Shown: one piece after another, positions 34,917 to 43,961 of the stretch
Position numbering within the stretch: position 1 is the stretch's first letter
How the letters are laid out: the number at the start of each line of letters is the position of its first letter
Origin: an uncultured Sphingomonadaceae bacterium
GTDB lineage: Bacteria > Pseudomonadota > Alphaproteobacteria > Sphingomonadales > Sphingomonadaceae
Reading direction: 5' to 3'
Length of the DNA stretch: 64,000 nucleotides
Assembly (NCBI GenBank): GCA_903871605.1
Contig: CAIQHF010000053.1
Location: 1 to 64,000 of the forward strand
The notes under the pieces: generated by a model
Seen by the model: the letters and a program-made list of their open reading frames with translations, nothing else
Told to the model about the DNA's origin: nothing
Database searches by the model: none
Made by a program: the position numbers and the translations under genes

Positions 34917-35903
34917 ATGGAAATGAGCAGGATCGACGAGGCCGCGCTGCGGTCGGCGTTGAACACGGTGCAGATCGAGCAGAATGCTTTGTCGACGCTG
35001 GCCTTGGCACTTCGCCAGCCGAGGCTGCGCGATGGCTTTCTGCAGGCGATCAGCGCGATCTCCGCCACCAATGGCCGCCTGATCGTGACCGGCATGGGCA
35101 AGAGCGGGATCATCGCCCGCAAGATCGCCGCCACGATGACGTCGACGGGCACGCCGTCGCTCTACATCCATCCGGGCGAGGCCAGCCACGGCGATCTCGG
35201 CATGATCACGCCCGATGACATCGTCCTCGCGCTGACCTGGTCGGGCGAGACCCCCGAACTGAGCGACATCATCTCCTTCTGCCACCGCTTCGGCGCGATG
35301 CTGATCGTCGTCACGTCGCGCTGCGACAGCAGCGCCGGTCGCGCCGCCAACATCTGCCTGACGCTGCCGCAGGTGCGCGAAGCCTGCCCCAACCAGCTTG
35401 CGCCGACGTCGTCGACGACGGTGCAGACCGTGCTCGGCGACGCGCTCGCGGTCGCGCTGATCGAGGAGCGCGGCTTCTCGCCTTCGGACTTCCTCAAATT
35501 CCACCCGGGCGGCCGGCTGGGCGCGCAATTGGTCACGGTCGGCCAGCTGATGGGCAAGGACGACGAGGTGCCGGTGGTCAGGGCAGGCGCGTCGCTGATG
35601 GACGCGACGATCGAGATGAGCCGCAAACGCTATGGCAGCACTGCGGTGGTCAACGACGCGGGCGAGCTGATCGGTGCCTTCACCGACGGCGATCTCCGTC
35701 GCAGCTTCGCGACCAACCACCTCGAACAGCCGATCTGCGAACATATGACGCCCAATCCGCTGACCGTCGCACCGTCGACGCTGTCGTCCGAGGCGTTGCG
35801 GATCATGAACGACAACGCCGTCTCGGTGCTGTTCGTCTGCGACGACCGCCAACTGGTCGGCGCGATCCATATCCACGACGTGCTGCGGGCCGGCGTTGCC
35901 TGA
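34917..35903 (+). CDS. kdsD: Arabinose-5-phosphate isomerase (SIS plus two CBS domains)
   Basis: A 328-residue KdsD/KpsF-type enzyme that converts ribulose 5-phosphate to arabinose 5-phosphate. The SIS domain is seen in [35 protein letters not shown] and [13 protein letters not shown]. Two CBS domains (about 205-328) contain [20 protein letters not shown] and [21 protein letters not shown]. The start at 34917 is chosen by the first helix; AAGGG lies ~11 nt upstream. kdsB overlaps its end by 8 bp. Confidence 0.94.
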   Translation: MEMSRIDEAALRSALNTVQIEQNALSTLALALRQPRLRDGFLQAISAISATNGRLIVTGMGKSGIIARKIAATMTSTGTPSLYIHPGEASHGDLGMITPDDIVLALTWSGETPELSDIISFCHRFGAMLIVVTSRCDSSAGRAANICLTLPQVREACPNQLAPTSSTTVQTVLGDALAVALIEERGFSPSDFLKFHPGGRLGAQLVTVGQLMGKDDEVPVVRAGASLMDATIEMSRKRYGSTAVVNDAGELIGAFTDGDLRRSFATNHLEQPICEHMTPNPLTVAPSTLSSEALRIMNDNAVSVLFVCDDRQLVGAIHIHDVLRAGVA

Positions 35904-36720
35904 CGGGGACGCGCCGGATCTCATCGTCATCCCGGCGCGCTTCGGCTCGACCCGGCTGCCGGGCAAGCCGCTGATCGAGATTGCCGGGCGGACGCTGCTC
36001 GAGCGCGTCGTCGCGGTCGGTCGTGCTGCGGCCGCCATGGCGGGCAATGTCGAACTCGTGGTCGCGACCGACGACGCGCGGATCGAGGCTCATGCGCGCG
36101 GGCTGGGCTGCGACGTGTCGATGACGGATGCGGACATCACGACGGGCTCCGGCCGCGCCTATGCCGCCGCCACCGCGCGGCGCCCGCACCCGTCGATCGT
36201 GGTCAATCTGCAGGGGGACGCCCCCTTCATACCGGCCGAGACCGTCGGCGCCGTGCTGACCCGCCTGCGCCAATCGGACTATGCCGTCGCGACGCCGGTC
36301 GTGCAGCTCGACTGGGCGTCGCTCGACGCGCTGCGCCGCCACAAGTGCGTCGCGCCGTTCAGCGGCACGACCTGCGCGCGCGGGGCGGACGGGCGCGCGC
36401 TATGGTTCTCGAAATCTATCATTCCGGCGATCCGCGACGAGGCCACCCGGCGCGCCGCGCATCCGCTCTCGCCGGTGTACCGCCATCTCGGCCTGTACGC
36501 CTATCGGCTCGCGGCGCTCGAGCGGTTCGAGCGAACGCCTCCGACACCCTATGAGCGGGCCGAGGGGCTCGAGCAGCTTCGCTTCCTCGAATCGGGCAGC
36601 GACATATTGACGGTCGCGGTCGACCCGCCGCGCTATGCCATTTCGGGGATCGACACGCGCGCGGACGTCGATCTCGCCGAGCGGCTCATCGGCGAGTTGG
36701 GCGATCCCTATCCCGTATGA
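35896..36720 (+). CDS. kdsB: CMP-Kdo synthetase (3-deoxy-manno-octulosonate cytidylyltransferase), variant
   Basis: A 274-residue cytidylyltransferase. The N-terminal nucleotide-binding motif VIPARFGSTRLPGKPL is classic for KdsB. Later motifs differ from the common form: the HxSGTDR segment reads ITTGSGRA, and QGDEP reads QGDAP. RYAISGIDTRADVDLAE near the end matches the family's GIDTPEDL type. It starts with TTG at 35896, inside the kdsD end (8 bp overlap), and its stop overlaps the next ATG. Kdo specificity is supported by kdsA and kdsD next door, but a modified ulosonic acid is possible. Confidence 0.85.
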   Translation: MPDGDAPDLIVIPARFGSTRLPGKPLIEIAGRTLLERVVAVGRAAAAMAGNVELVVATDDARIEAHARGLGCDVSMTDADITTGSGRAYAAATARRPHPSIVVNLQGDAPFIPAETVGAVLTRLRQSDYAVATPVVQLDWASLDALRRHKCVAPFSGTTCARGADGRALWFSKSIIPAIRDEATRRAAHPLSPVYRHLGLYAYRLAALERFERTPPTPYERAEGLEQLRFLESGSDILTVAVDPPRYAISGIDTRADVDLAERLIGELGDPYPV

Positions 36721-37340
36721 CGCTGACTGCGATCATCGTGCGCCACGGCAACACCTTCGCGGCGGGTGAACCGGCGCGGCGGATCGGTGCACGCACCGAC
36801 ATTCCGCTCGTCGATAGCGGCCGCGATCAGGCGCGCGCGCTGGCTGCGTGGTTCGCGCGGGGCGAGCCTCTCGATCGCATCCTGGCGGGGCCACTGAAAA
36901 GGACGCAGGAGACCGCGCAGATCATCGCCGCCGCGCAACCGAGGGCGATCGCGATCGAGACCTGCGATTGGCTGGCCGAAATCGATCATGGCCCCGATGA
37001 GAATCTCACAGAAGATGGCGTTCTCGCGAGGATCGGCACCACGGCGCTCGACGCCTGGGACCGCGACGCGGTGGCGCCGGATGGGTGGATCGTCGATGCC
37101 GAAGGTCGGATGGACGCGTGGCGCGGCGTGCTGGGCGGTGCCGAGGGGCGGATAATGATCGTCACCAGCAACGGCGCTGCGCGCTTCGCGTTGCTCGCCC
37201 ATTGCCGGCTCATGCAACAGGCGAGGCGCCTACCGTCGATGAAATTGCGCACGGGGGCATGGGGCCAGGTCACGCGCGACCGGACCGAGTTCAGCCTCGA
37301 CGCCTGGGATCGGCGCCCTGAGCCCGCTTGCGCGGGATAA
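36717..37340 (+). CDS. Histidine phosphatase family protein
   Basis: A 207-residue phosphoglycerate-mutase-like phosphatase. The catalytic RHG motif is IIVRHGNTF at residues 6-14. A second Arg lies in GPLKRTQETAQII, an acidic residue in WLAEIDHGPDE, and the distal His is replaced or displaced in VTSNGAARFALL (the usual form is VSHGG or VTHGG). Its ATG overlaps the kdsB stop (ATGA). The loss of the second catalytic His is notable and could lower activity or change substrate. No kdsC is seen in the window, so a role in Kdo-8-phosphate or sugar-phosphate dephosphorylation is possible but unproven. Confidence 0.82.
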   Translation: MTLTAIIVRHGNTFAAGEPARRIGARTDIPLVDSGRDQARALAAWFARGEPLDRILAGPLKRTQETAQIIAAAQPRAIAIETCDWLAEIDHGPDENLTEDGVLARIGTTALDAWDRDAVAPDGWIVDAEGRMDAWRGVLGGAEGRIMIVTSNGAARFALLAHCRLMQQARRLPSMKLRTGAWGQVTRDRTEFSLDAWDRRPEPACAG

Positions 37341-37344
37341 TCCG

Positions 37345-38406
37345 ATGGCCCAAAGCGCCGCCATGAATCCGTTTCGCTACCTGCTGCTTCCCTGGTGGAT
37401 CGCGCAGCTGCCGACGGGCGCCAAGGCGTTCTGCGACAATCCCGTCATCGGATCGCCGCTGCTCAATCGCTGGGGACTGCATGTTGCACGGGTCAGGATC
37501 GCTGCGGCGCTGGCTCGATCGCGCCGCAGTCGGTTGCGACATCTGATCGATGCCGACGACCGCGCCGCGTTCGAGCGCGACGGCTTCGTGCTCAAACGGG
37601 ATTTCCTGCCGGCCGAGGACTTCGCCGTGCTTCGCCAGCAGGTGCTCGCCTATCGCGCCGTTGCGCGCGAGATGGTGCAAGGCGACACGATCACCCGCCG
37701 CATGGCGCTGGACAAGGCCGCGCTCAGCGCGATGCCCGCGGTCGCGGCGCTGATCGCAACGCCCGGCTGGCGGGGGCTTAACCGCTATGTCGGCAGCTTC
37801 GACAGCGAGCCGATCGGCTATATCCAGACGATATTGTCGCACGTCACCGATAGCGATCCCGACCCCCAGACCGCGCTTCATGCCGACACGTTCCACTCGA
37901 CCGTCAAAGCGTGGCTGTTCGTGACCGACGTGGCGGAAGACGAGGGGCCGTTCGTCTATGTGCCCGGCTCGCACCAGATGACGCGCGCGCGTCTCGATTG
38001 GGAGAAGCAGCGCAGCATGCGGGCGAGCGCGGGCCTCGACCGCCTCTCCTCGCGCGGATCGCTTCGCGTCGGCCGGGAAGAATTGCCAGCGCTCGGCCTG
38101 CCCGAGCCGCGGGCCTTCGCCGTTCCGGCAAATACGCTGGTGGTCGCCGACACGTCTGGCTTTCACGCGCGCGGCCCGTCGGCACGTCCATCGATGCGGA
38201 TCGAGATCTGGGGCTATGGACGACGCAATCCCTTTCTGCCCTGGACCGGCCTGGATCCGTCCAGTCTGCCGGGGATTGCCGAGCGCCGCGCCGCGCTCGC
38301 GTGGGGGTTCCGCGACCGGCTGCGCGGCATCCTCGGCCAACCGTGGGCGAATGCCGGGCCGAAGACCGCGGGCGCTCCGGCGCGCCCCGAAGAGGTCGGC
38401 CGGTGA
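37345..38406 (+). CDS. Phytanoyl-CoA dioxygenase (PhyH) family protein
   Basis: A 353-residue Fe(II)/2-oxoglutarate-type oxygenase. The HxD pair is in ALHADTFHS (about residues 177-185), preceded by a typical TDSDPDPQT segment and followed by WLFVTDVAEDEGPFVYVPGSHQ. The distal His lies in DTSGFHARGP and the 2-oxoglutarate Arg in RPSMRIE. The start at 37345 could be shifted to Met7 (37363). It is 4 bp downstream of the phosphatase and overlaps the kpsC-like gene by GTGA. In capsule loci such enzymes may hydroxylate a lipid or sugar; the substrate is unknown. Confidence 0.86.
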   Translation: MAQSAAMNPFRYLLLPWWIAQLPTGAKAFCDNPVIGSPLLNRWGLHVARVRIAAALARSRRSRLRHLIDADDRAAFERDGFVLKRDFLPAEDFAVLRQQVLAYRAVAREMVQGDTITRRMALDKAALSAMPAVAALIATPGWRGLNRYVGSFDSEPIGYIQTILSHVTDSDPDPQTALHADTFHSTVKAWLFVTDVAEDEGPFVYVPGSHQMTRARLDWEKQRSMRASAGLDRLSSRGSLRVGREELPALGLPEPRAFAVPANTLVVADTSGFHARGPSARPSMRIEIWGYGRRNPFLPWTGLDPSSLPGIAERRAALAWGFRDRLRGILGQPWANAGPKTAGAPARPEEVGR

Positions 38407-40043
38407 ATCGCGTGGCCGGCGGCGGGGACGCCGACATCCCGCTGCTCCGACCGCCGCCCTTTCCCGGCGCGCGGCCTGTGCTGTCGCGCTCCCGCATCGG
38501 CGACGGCCCCTCGCCGCTCGATGAATCGTGGATCGAGCATTTGTTCGCTGCCATCCGCGAGGGGCAGGTCGGCGGCCGCTTCTGGAGTCTGCCCGCCCGC
38601 ACGACCGGCCACCGCGTCGTCATCCGGGCGAATTCGGCGGCCGAGATCGATCAGCAGCTTGCCCGGCTAGGCGCCCCCGAGCGGGAATCGGCTCTGGGAC
38701 TGCTGCCCACGGACGATATCGACCCGTGGTCGGTGCTGAAAGAGGGCGTGCGGCTGATTGCGCATGGCGACGACGAATGGAGTGCGCTCGCCCTCATCGC
38801 GGGATGTTCGGTCGATTGTCTTTCGGCGGGACGCTGGGGGGCGCCCGGGGCGAGCAAGGGGAGGATGCGCAGGGACGTCGCATCCGCGCTGACCGCTCGC
38901 GGCTATCGCGATCCGTTCACCGGGCATGACTGCGGCATCGAAGCGACGATCGTGCAGCTCGCCGACTGGCGCCGGACATTTGCTGCCAACCGTGGCATCG
39001 TTGCGGCCTGCGGTATCGCATGGTGGAAACGCCGCGAGATCGCCCGATTTTTGTGGACGCCCGAGCATCGGCTGCGCTTCTTCCGGTCCGAGCGACGCGC
39101 CATCGCCCACGCCGCACGGGCCGCGGGCGCGGTCGCGATCTGGCCCTCGCGCGTGTCGCCAGCGATGGCCAATGCCGCGCACGCGAGCGCGGTGCCGCTG
39201 GTACGCGTCGAGGATGGCTTCGTCCGGTCGGTCGGCCTGGGCAGTCAGCTCGTGCCGCCCTCCTCCGTCGCGGTCGACCGGATCGGCATCCATTATGATC
39301 CGGAAAAGCCCAGCGATCTCGAAACGCTGCTGGCGCGGGCAGACTTTCCGTCTTCCCTGCTCGAGCGCGCAGCCAGGTTGCAGCGCGCGATCCTCGCTGC
39401 GGGGATCAGCAAATATGGCGGGGACGAGGCGCACGCCTTTCCGCAACGCGCGACGGGCCGGCGCCTGGTCCTCGTCCCGGGACAGGTTGAGGACGACATG
39501 TCGGTTCGGCTCGGCGGCGGGGGGTTGTCGAGCAATCTCGAGCTGCTGCGCCGCGCGCGGGCGCTGGAGCCCGACGCGGAAATCTGGTTTCGGCCGCATC
39601 CGGACGTCGACGCTGGCCACCGCAGGGGACTGGTGCGCGATGCCGATGCGATGCGCCATGCCGATCGCGTCGTCCGCGGCGGTGCGATGGCGCGGCTGCT
39701 CGATCTGGTGGATTCGGTCCATGTGCTGACCTCGCTCACCGGCTTCGAGGCGTTGCTGCGTGGCCGGGCGGTGACCTGCCACGGCACGCCCTTCTACGCC
39801 GGATGGGGCCTGACGCGGGATCTCGCGCCGACGCCCGCGCGGCGCCGCCGGGTGCTGACGATCGATCAACTCGCGGCGGCCGTGCTGATCCTCTATCCGC
39901 GCTATCTCGATCCGGTCACCGGCCTGCCCTGTCCGCCGGAGGTGCTGATCGATCGCATGGCGGACGGCGCAGCGCACAATCGTGGCGGCTGGATTACCCG
40001 GCTCCGCACGATCCAGGGTCGTTTGAGGAAAAGACAGGCATGA
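38403..40043 (+). CDS. kpsC: KpsC-like capsule Kdo transferase with a single transferase unit
   Basis: A 546-residue protein of the capsule synthesis family PF05159. DPFTGHDCGIEATI, NRGIVAACGIAWWKRREI and the signature RVEDGFVRSVGLGS...GIHYDPEKPSDLE are seen, then WFRPHPDVDAGHRRG, HVLTSLTGFEALLRGR and CHGTPFYAGWGLTRD. These motifs occur once, whereas E. coli KpsC (~675 residues) carries two transferase units for the alternating beta-Kdo linkages. It starts with GTG at 38403, overlapping the PhyH stop. It should elongate the Kdo linker on the lipid anchor begun by KpsS. A glycosyltransferase follows after 58 bp. Confidence 0.87.
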   Translation: MNRVAGGGDADIPLLRPPPFPGARPVLSRSRIGDGPSPLDESWIEHLFAAIREGQVGGRFWSLPARTTGHRVVIRANSAAEIDQQLARLGAPERESALGLLPTDDIDPWSVLKEGVRLIAHGDDEWSALALIAGCSVDCLSAGRWGAPGASKGRMRRDVASALTARGYRDPFTGHDCGIEATIVQLADWRRTFAANRGIVAACGIAWWKRREIARFLWTPEHRLRFFRSERRAIAHAARAAGAVAIWPSRVSPAMANAAHASAVPLVRVEDGFVRSVGLGSQLVPPSSVAVDRIGIHYDPEKPSDLETLLARADFPSSLLERAARLQRAILAAGISKYGGDEAHAFPQRATGRRLVLVPGQVEDDMSVRLGGGGLSSNLELLRRARALEPDAEIWFRPHPDVDAGHRRGLVRDADAMRHADRVVRGGAMARLLDLVDSVHVLTSLTGFEALLRGRAVTCHGTPFYAGWGLTRDLAPTPARRRRVLTIDQLAAAVLILYPRYLDPVTGLPCPPEVLIDRMADGAAHNRGGWITRLRTIQGRLRKRQA

Positions 40044-40101
40044 ACGCATCGTCGGGTCTCAGGTCCATCGGGCGACGGTCGTCCTGCGGCAGAGGACACG
40101 T

Positions 40102-41298
40102 ATGATGAGCGGCGAGGTGATCCTCGATCTGTCTCGCCTGCTCTCGCGGGTGCGCCATCACACGCCTTCCGGGGTGGATCGGGTCGAAATGGCATATGCT
40201 CGCGGATTGCTCGATGCGTTCGGGGAGCGCCTCCAGTTCGCGATCGCCCATCCGTTCGGCCTCTACGGCAGGCTACAGCGGGCCAAGGCGTTGCGCTTCC
40301 TCGATATGATGGAGCGACGCTGGACGGACGAGAATGGCGATGTCGCGCAGCGTTCCCTGCTGGCGGTGCTGCCGTCGCTGCTGGGATCGCTGCCGACTCA
40401 GCCACGACCCGGCTCGGGCGGGGTCTATGTGCAGGCGTCGCCGCATCATCTGACGAACGCTGCCCTGGTGGCGCGTATCCTGAGCCGGGAGCGCGCCAAG
40501 TTCCTTTGCATGGTGCACGATCTCATCCCGATCGAATATCCCGAATATGCGCGGCCGAACGGCGCCGCGCAGCACCGCAAACGGATCGAGACGGTCGCCG
40601 CCTACGCTGATGCCATCATCGTCAATTCCGCCGCTACCGAACGATCGCTCAGACCATGGCTCGACCAGACCGGTCGCCACATCGACATCCGTGTCGCGCT
40701 GCTGGGAACGCACGCGATACCCGGTCCGGGCGTGCCGGTGCCCCCGTCGGATACGCCCTATTTCCTGTGCGTGGGAACGATCGAGCCGCGCAAGAATCAT
40801 CTGCTGCTGCTCAATCTCTGGCGCCAGATGGCCGAAACGCTGCCACGCGCGAGCATTCCCCGGCTGGTCATCGTCGGGCGGCGCGGATGGGAGAATGAAC
40901 AGGTCGTCGACATGCTCGAACGCTGCGTGGCGCTGCGCGGCCATGTCGAGGAGGTGAACGGCTGCTCGGACCGACAAATGCACGAGCTGCTGCTCGGGGC
41001 TCGCGCACTATTGCTGCCGTCCTTTGCCGAAGGCTATGGCATGCCGGTCGCGGAGGCGCTCTCGTCCAATATCCCGGTGCTGTGCAGCGATCTGCCCGCT
41101 TTGCGCGAAGCCGGCGGCGCGGCGCCGGACTATCTCGATCCGCTCGACGGGCCCGCCTGGCGCAAGCATATCGTCGACTATTGTGAAAAGGGCGCGCTCT
41201 ACGCGGCACAGCGTGAGCGAATAACGGCATGGCGCGCGCCCTCTTGGGGCGATCACATCGGGATCGTCTGCGCGGCGATTGCCGACCTGCAGCGGTGA
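40102..41298 (+). CDS. Glycosyltransferase family 4 protein
   Basis: A 398-residue GT-B enzyme. The N-terminal part begins ILDLSRLLSRVRHHTPSGVDRVE, related to the ...SGIQRVQ segment of the large transferases further right. FLCMVHDLIPIEYPEY, FLCVGTIEPRKNHLLLL and ALLLPSFAEGYGMPVAEALSSNIPVLCSD mark the donor-binding half and its E-x7-E region. AGAGGA lies 6 nt before the ATG. It is the last gene of the kdsD-kdsB-phosphatase-PhyH-kpsC run and is probably one of the capsule repeat-unit transferases. Confidence 0.87.
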   Translation: MMSGEVILDLSRLLSRVRHHTPSGVDRVEMAYARGLLDAFGERLQFAIAHPFGLYGRLQRAKALRFLDMMERRWTDENGDVAQRSLLAVLPSLLGSLPTQPRPGSGGVYVQASPHHLTNAALVARILSRERAKFLCMVHDLIPIEYPEYARPNGAAQHRKRIETVAAYADAIIVNSAATERSLRPWLDQTGRHIDIRVALLGTHAIPGPGVPVPPSDTPYFLCVGTIEPRKNHLLLLNLWRQMAETLPRASIPRLVIVGRRGWENEQVVDMLERCVALRGHVEEVNGCSDRQMHELLLGARALLLPSFAEGYGMPVAEALSSNIPVLCSDLPALREAGGAAPDYLDPLDGPAWRKHIVDYCEKGALYAAQRERITAWRAPSWGDHIGIVCAAIADLQR

Positions 41299-41322
41299 CC
41301 GTCCTGCCGGGAAATGGGACGC

Positions 41323-41934
41323 TCAGAGATTCTTGGCAGCGATGTACGTGCCGAAGAGCCAATCCCAGAAGATTGCGGTGATCGCGTAATTGCCTTCCGT
41401 TCGGCTGTGATGGTGGCGGATATGGTGGCGCCGCAGCTGCCTGAGTAGCGGGCTTCGCATCGGAAACTGGTGACAGGCATAGTGAACGGCATCGTACAGG
41501 ACGTACCCGATCGCGAAGCCGAGAAAGAGCGGTGATCCCATCCGCCCGAGCAGCGCCAGGAACAGGCACCAGACCGTACCCAATATCGCGATGCTGACGA
41601 TCGGCGGCATGAGATTGCGGTACCGGTCGTTGGGGGCCGCATGGTGATTCCCATGCATGAGGAAAATCAGTCGCTGGCCGATCACTGTGCCGAATTTCAA
41701 ATGGAACAGGAAGCGATGCATGCAATATTCAAACAGAGACCATAGCGACAGTCCCAAAAGAACCAGCGCGAACGACGCCATTACCCCCGCGGCGCCCCAA
41801 CTCGCGTAAATGGCCAGCGCGATCACTGCGAGCCAGGTCACGGCAAAGCCTCGTGGAGACACCACCGTTAGACGCTCGATCTTGTCGTTCCGAAATAGCC
41901 TCATACGGGGCGGACGTGACCTGTCCCTAGTCAT
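41323..41934 (-). CDS. Fatty acid hydroxylase / sterol desaturase family membrane protein
   Basis: A 203-residue integral di-iron membrane enzyme (PF04116). Histidine clusters are EYCMHRFLFH, MHGNHHAAPND, DAVHYACHQ and LRRHHIRHHHS, in the order of the fatty acid 2-hydroxylase type. Helices lie near residues 30-70 and 110-140. The start is ATG 41934, and GTG 41937 is possible. Fatty acid 2-hydroxylation is prominent in sphingomonad sphingolipids, so a lipid substrate is likely (inference). It converges with the GT4 gene (24 bp) and lies 264 bp after a sulfatase-fold gene. Confidence 0.85.
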   Translation of the reverse strand: MTRDRSRPPRMRLFRNDKIERLTVVSPRGFAVTWLAVIALAIYASWGAAGVMASFALVLLGLSLWSLFEYCMHRFLFHLKFGTVIGQRLIFLMHGNHHAAPNDRYRNLMPPIVSIAILGTVWCLFLALLGRMGSPLFLGFAIGYVLYDAVHYACHQFPMRSPLLRQLRRHHIRHHHSRTEGNYAITAIFWDWLFGTYIAAKNL

Positions 41935-41983
41935 CACTCGGTCCCGCTACTGATGATCGACGCTTACTCATTATCTCGGTTTG

Positions 41984-42006
41984 GACAGCGCGACATGCGC
42001 GCTGTC
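41984..42006. promoter_or_regulatory. Perfect 9-bp inverted repeat (stem-loop or operator)
   Basis: GACAGCGCG, the spacer ACATG, then CGCGCTGTC is an exact palindrome. It lies in the 264 bp gap between the phosphoglycerol-transferase-like gene (ends 42199) and the hydroxylase gene (starts 41934). No T run follows on either strand, so an operator is as likely as a terminator. On the minus strand the arm overlaps a TTGACA. No gene was recognised elsewhere in this gap. Confidence 0.45.
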
Positions 42007-42198
42007 AACCTGCAATAGCGTGAACGAAGACGGCCTTACAGGCCGCTGCGACGAATGCCAACGGCTATCGTGCACGCTAGGACGCGCCCGGATCTGCCGG
42101 TTTACCGCAGCCGGCGTACGCCGGACACGAGATGCGCGGCGCTGGCGCGCGCTGCACGATGCGTCGGGCCGAAGCGAGACCCGTTCGGCATTGAAGCC

Positions 42199-43794
42199 TC
42201 AGCGTGTCGCGGTCTTCCGATCCCCGGCCATCGCCGTATCCGGCAGCAGGGACTCGCCGACGCACGCCAGGACGGCATGGTGCAGTTCGTCGGGCGAAAG
42301 GTCCGCCCTGCGATTGTCCCCCGCCACGATATGGCCGTCATCGGCGAACCGCATCATCACATAAGGCGTGTGGCGCCCGCCAGTCGGCTCGGTCACCCCC
42401 GGAATGCTGGGCCTGTGGTCACCGAAAAAGACGAGCAGCGCCGACCGGCCGCATGACGAGAGCCGATCGGTCAGCGACGTCAGCATGGCATCGCTGTTGC
42501 CGAGATGACGCAGATAGTCGTCGACCCCGCCGAGCGAACCGGTCGGCACGTCCCTGTCCCAGGGACCATGATTTTCCATCGTCACCGCGTAGATCAGCGT
42601 CGGACCTACCGCCTCGTCGATCAACGTCGCCATCGCCGCGCCAAGCGTCCGGTCGTCGACATAGCGCCCGGTGCGCGACGGCAGCGGCGCGATGCCGTCT
42701 TCCCCGATCAGTCGGTCGAAGCCGATCGCCGGCATCAGCCGGTCGCGGCCGTAGAAGCGCATGTCGTGCGGATGGACGAACAGATTATGGTAGCCGCGCG
42801 GGCGCAGCCGTGCGGGAAGCGCATAGGACGTCTCGCCACGCGCGGTCAAAAACGGATCGTAGCGGCGGAAACCGAGCGCCTCCTCGCTGCGTCCGAACAG
42901 GACGCCATATTCGGTGCGCATCGTATAGGCGCCAAAACCGCTCACGGCGAGATCGCCCCACTGCCAGGCCGAAGCCTGCGCCTGCAGCAGCCCCGGCAGC
43001 GCGTGGCGATGTTCTCCGGTCAATGCGACGGGGTCGGCGAAGGATTCGCATTGCACGATCACGATGATTTCCGGCTGCATGGCGGACGCCGACGGTTCGC
43101 CCGCGCGCGCCGAGACCGGCTCGGGACACATCCCCGGATCGCGCGTCACGCGCCATCGCAGCCAGTAAATCAACAGCGTCGCCGGCAGGCCATGCCGCGC
43201 GAGATCGGATTCGATATCGGGAATCAACGCCACCGACCGAAACGGCCTGCCGCTCACCAGCAGGACGAGCGCCGCGACCGAGGTTGCGAACACGGCCAGT
43301 CCGATCAGGTGCGGCGCGGCGCGCGGCGCGAACAGCGCGGCCAGCGCCAGGAGGAAAAGCGGAGCCGCGATCATGAACATCCAGCGCTGCGCTGCGGACA
43401 CCGCGGTGAGATAGAAGCGGGGATGACGGAAGAGCGCAGCAATCAACGCCAGATCCGAAAAAAGGAGCGGCTCGCCCAACATGGCATATTTGGCGTTCGA
43501 CGCGATCGTCAGCAGCCCCATGAAGGCGACCGTCAACGTCGCGGCGAGGAGCGCGCTACCCGAAACCGCCAGCATCACGCCGAACAGCGCGGTCACGAGC
43601 AGCACAAGGAGAGTCAGCCCCTGCCACTGCCGAAACCCGGACGCTCGCGGACGCACCAGTCCGTCGAGCACCACCGAGCCGGCGAGCATTGCCAGGAAGA
43701 AAATCACACCGTTCGCCACAGTTCCGCCGCGTTGCCAGCCTTCATAAGGATCGATCGTAAGGGCGCGCGCGAGTGCGGCAGACATCGAGAGCAT
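42199..43794 (-). CDS. LTA synthase-like sulfatase / phosphoglycerol transferase
   Basis: A 531-residue protein with about five N-terminal membrane helices (to ~220) and a periplasmic alkaline-phosphatase-fold domain. Motifs of the LtaS/MdoB group are IVQCESFADP, the nucleophile region YTMRTEYGVLFG, VHPHDMRFYGRD, MENHGPWD and FFGDHRPSIPG. Such enzymes transfer phosphoglycerol from phospholipid to a glycan or lipid. In a capsule locus, decoration of the exported polysaccharide or its lipid anchor is likely (inference). The start is uncertain: 43794 (MLSMSAALAR) precedes helix 1, and the frame is open to 43950. It is divergent from the kpsS-like gene. Confidence 0.82.
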   Translation of the reverse strand: MLSMSAALARALTIDPYEGWQRGGTVANGVIFFLAMLAGSVVLDGLVRPRASGFRQWQGLTLLVLLVTALFGVMLAVSGSALLAATLTVAFMGLLTIASNAKYAMLGEPLLFSDLALIAALFRHPRFYLTAVSAAQRWMFMIAAPLFLLALAALFAPRAAPHLIGLAVFATSVAALVLLVSGRPFRSVALIPDIESDLARHGLPATLLIYWLRWRVTRDPGMCPEPVSARAGEPSASAMQPEIIVIVQCESFADPVALTGEHRHALPGLLQAQASAWQWGDLAVSGFGAYTMRTEYGVLFGRSEEALGFRRYDPFLTARGETSYALPARLRPRGYHNLFVHPHDMRFYGRDRLMPAIGFDRLIGEDGIAPLPSRTGRYVDDRTLGAAMATLIDEAVGPTLIYAVTMENHGPWDRDVPTGSLGGVDDYLRHLGNSDAMLTSLTDRLSSCGRSALLVFFGDHRPSIPGVTEPTGGRHTPYVMMRFADDGHIVAGDNRRADLSPDELHHAVLACVGESLLPDTAMAGDRKTATR

Positions 43795-43961
43795 AACCCG
43801 CCGCTGCAAAGCTGTCACCGCCTCAAGGCTCGCCCCGGCCGCTTGAAAAAACCACCGGCTGTCTCCAAACAGGCGCGCGGCGGCCACCAAGCCGGCGGCC
43901 GATGGGCCGGACTGACGCTGGGGTTCATCCGTGCCTGTGCGTGAAGACAAAGGAATATCAA

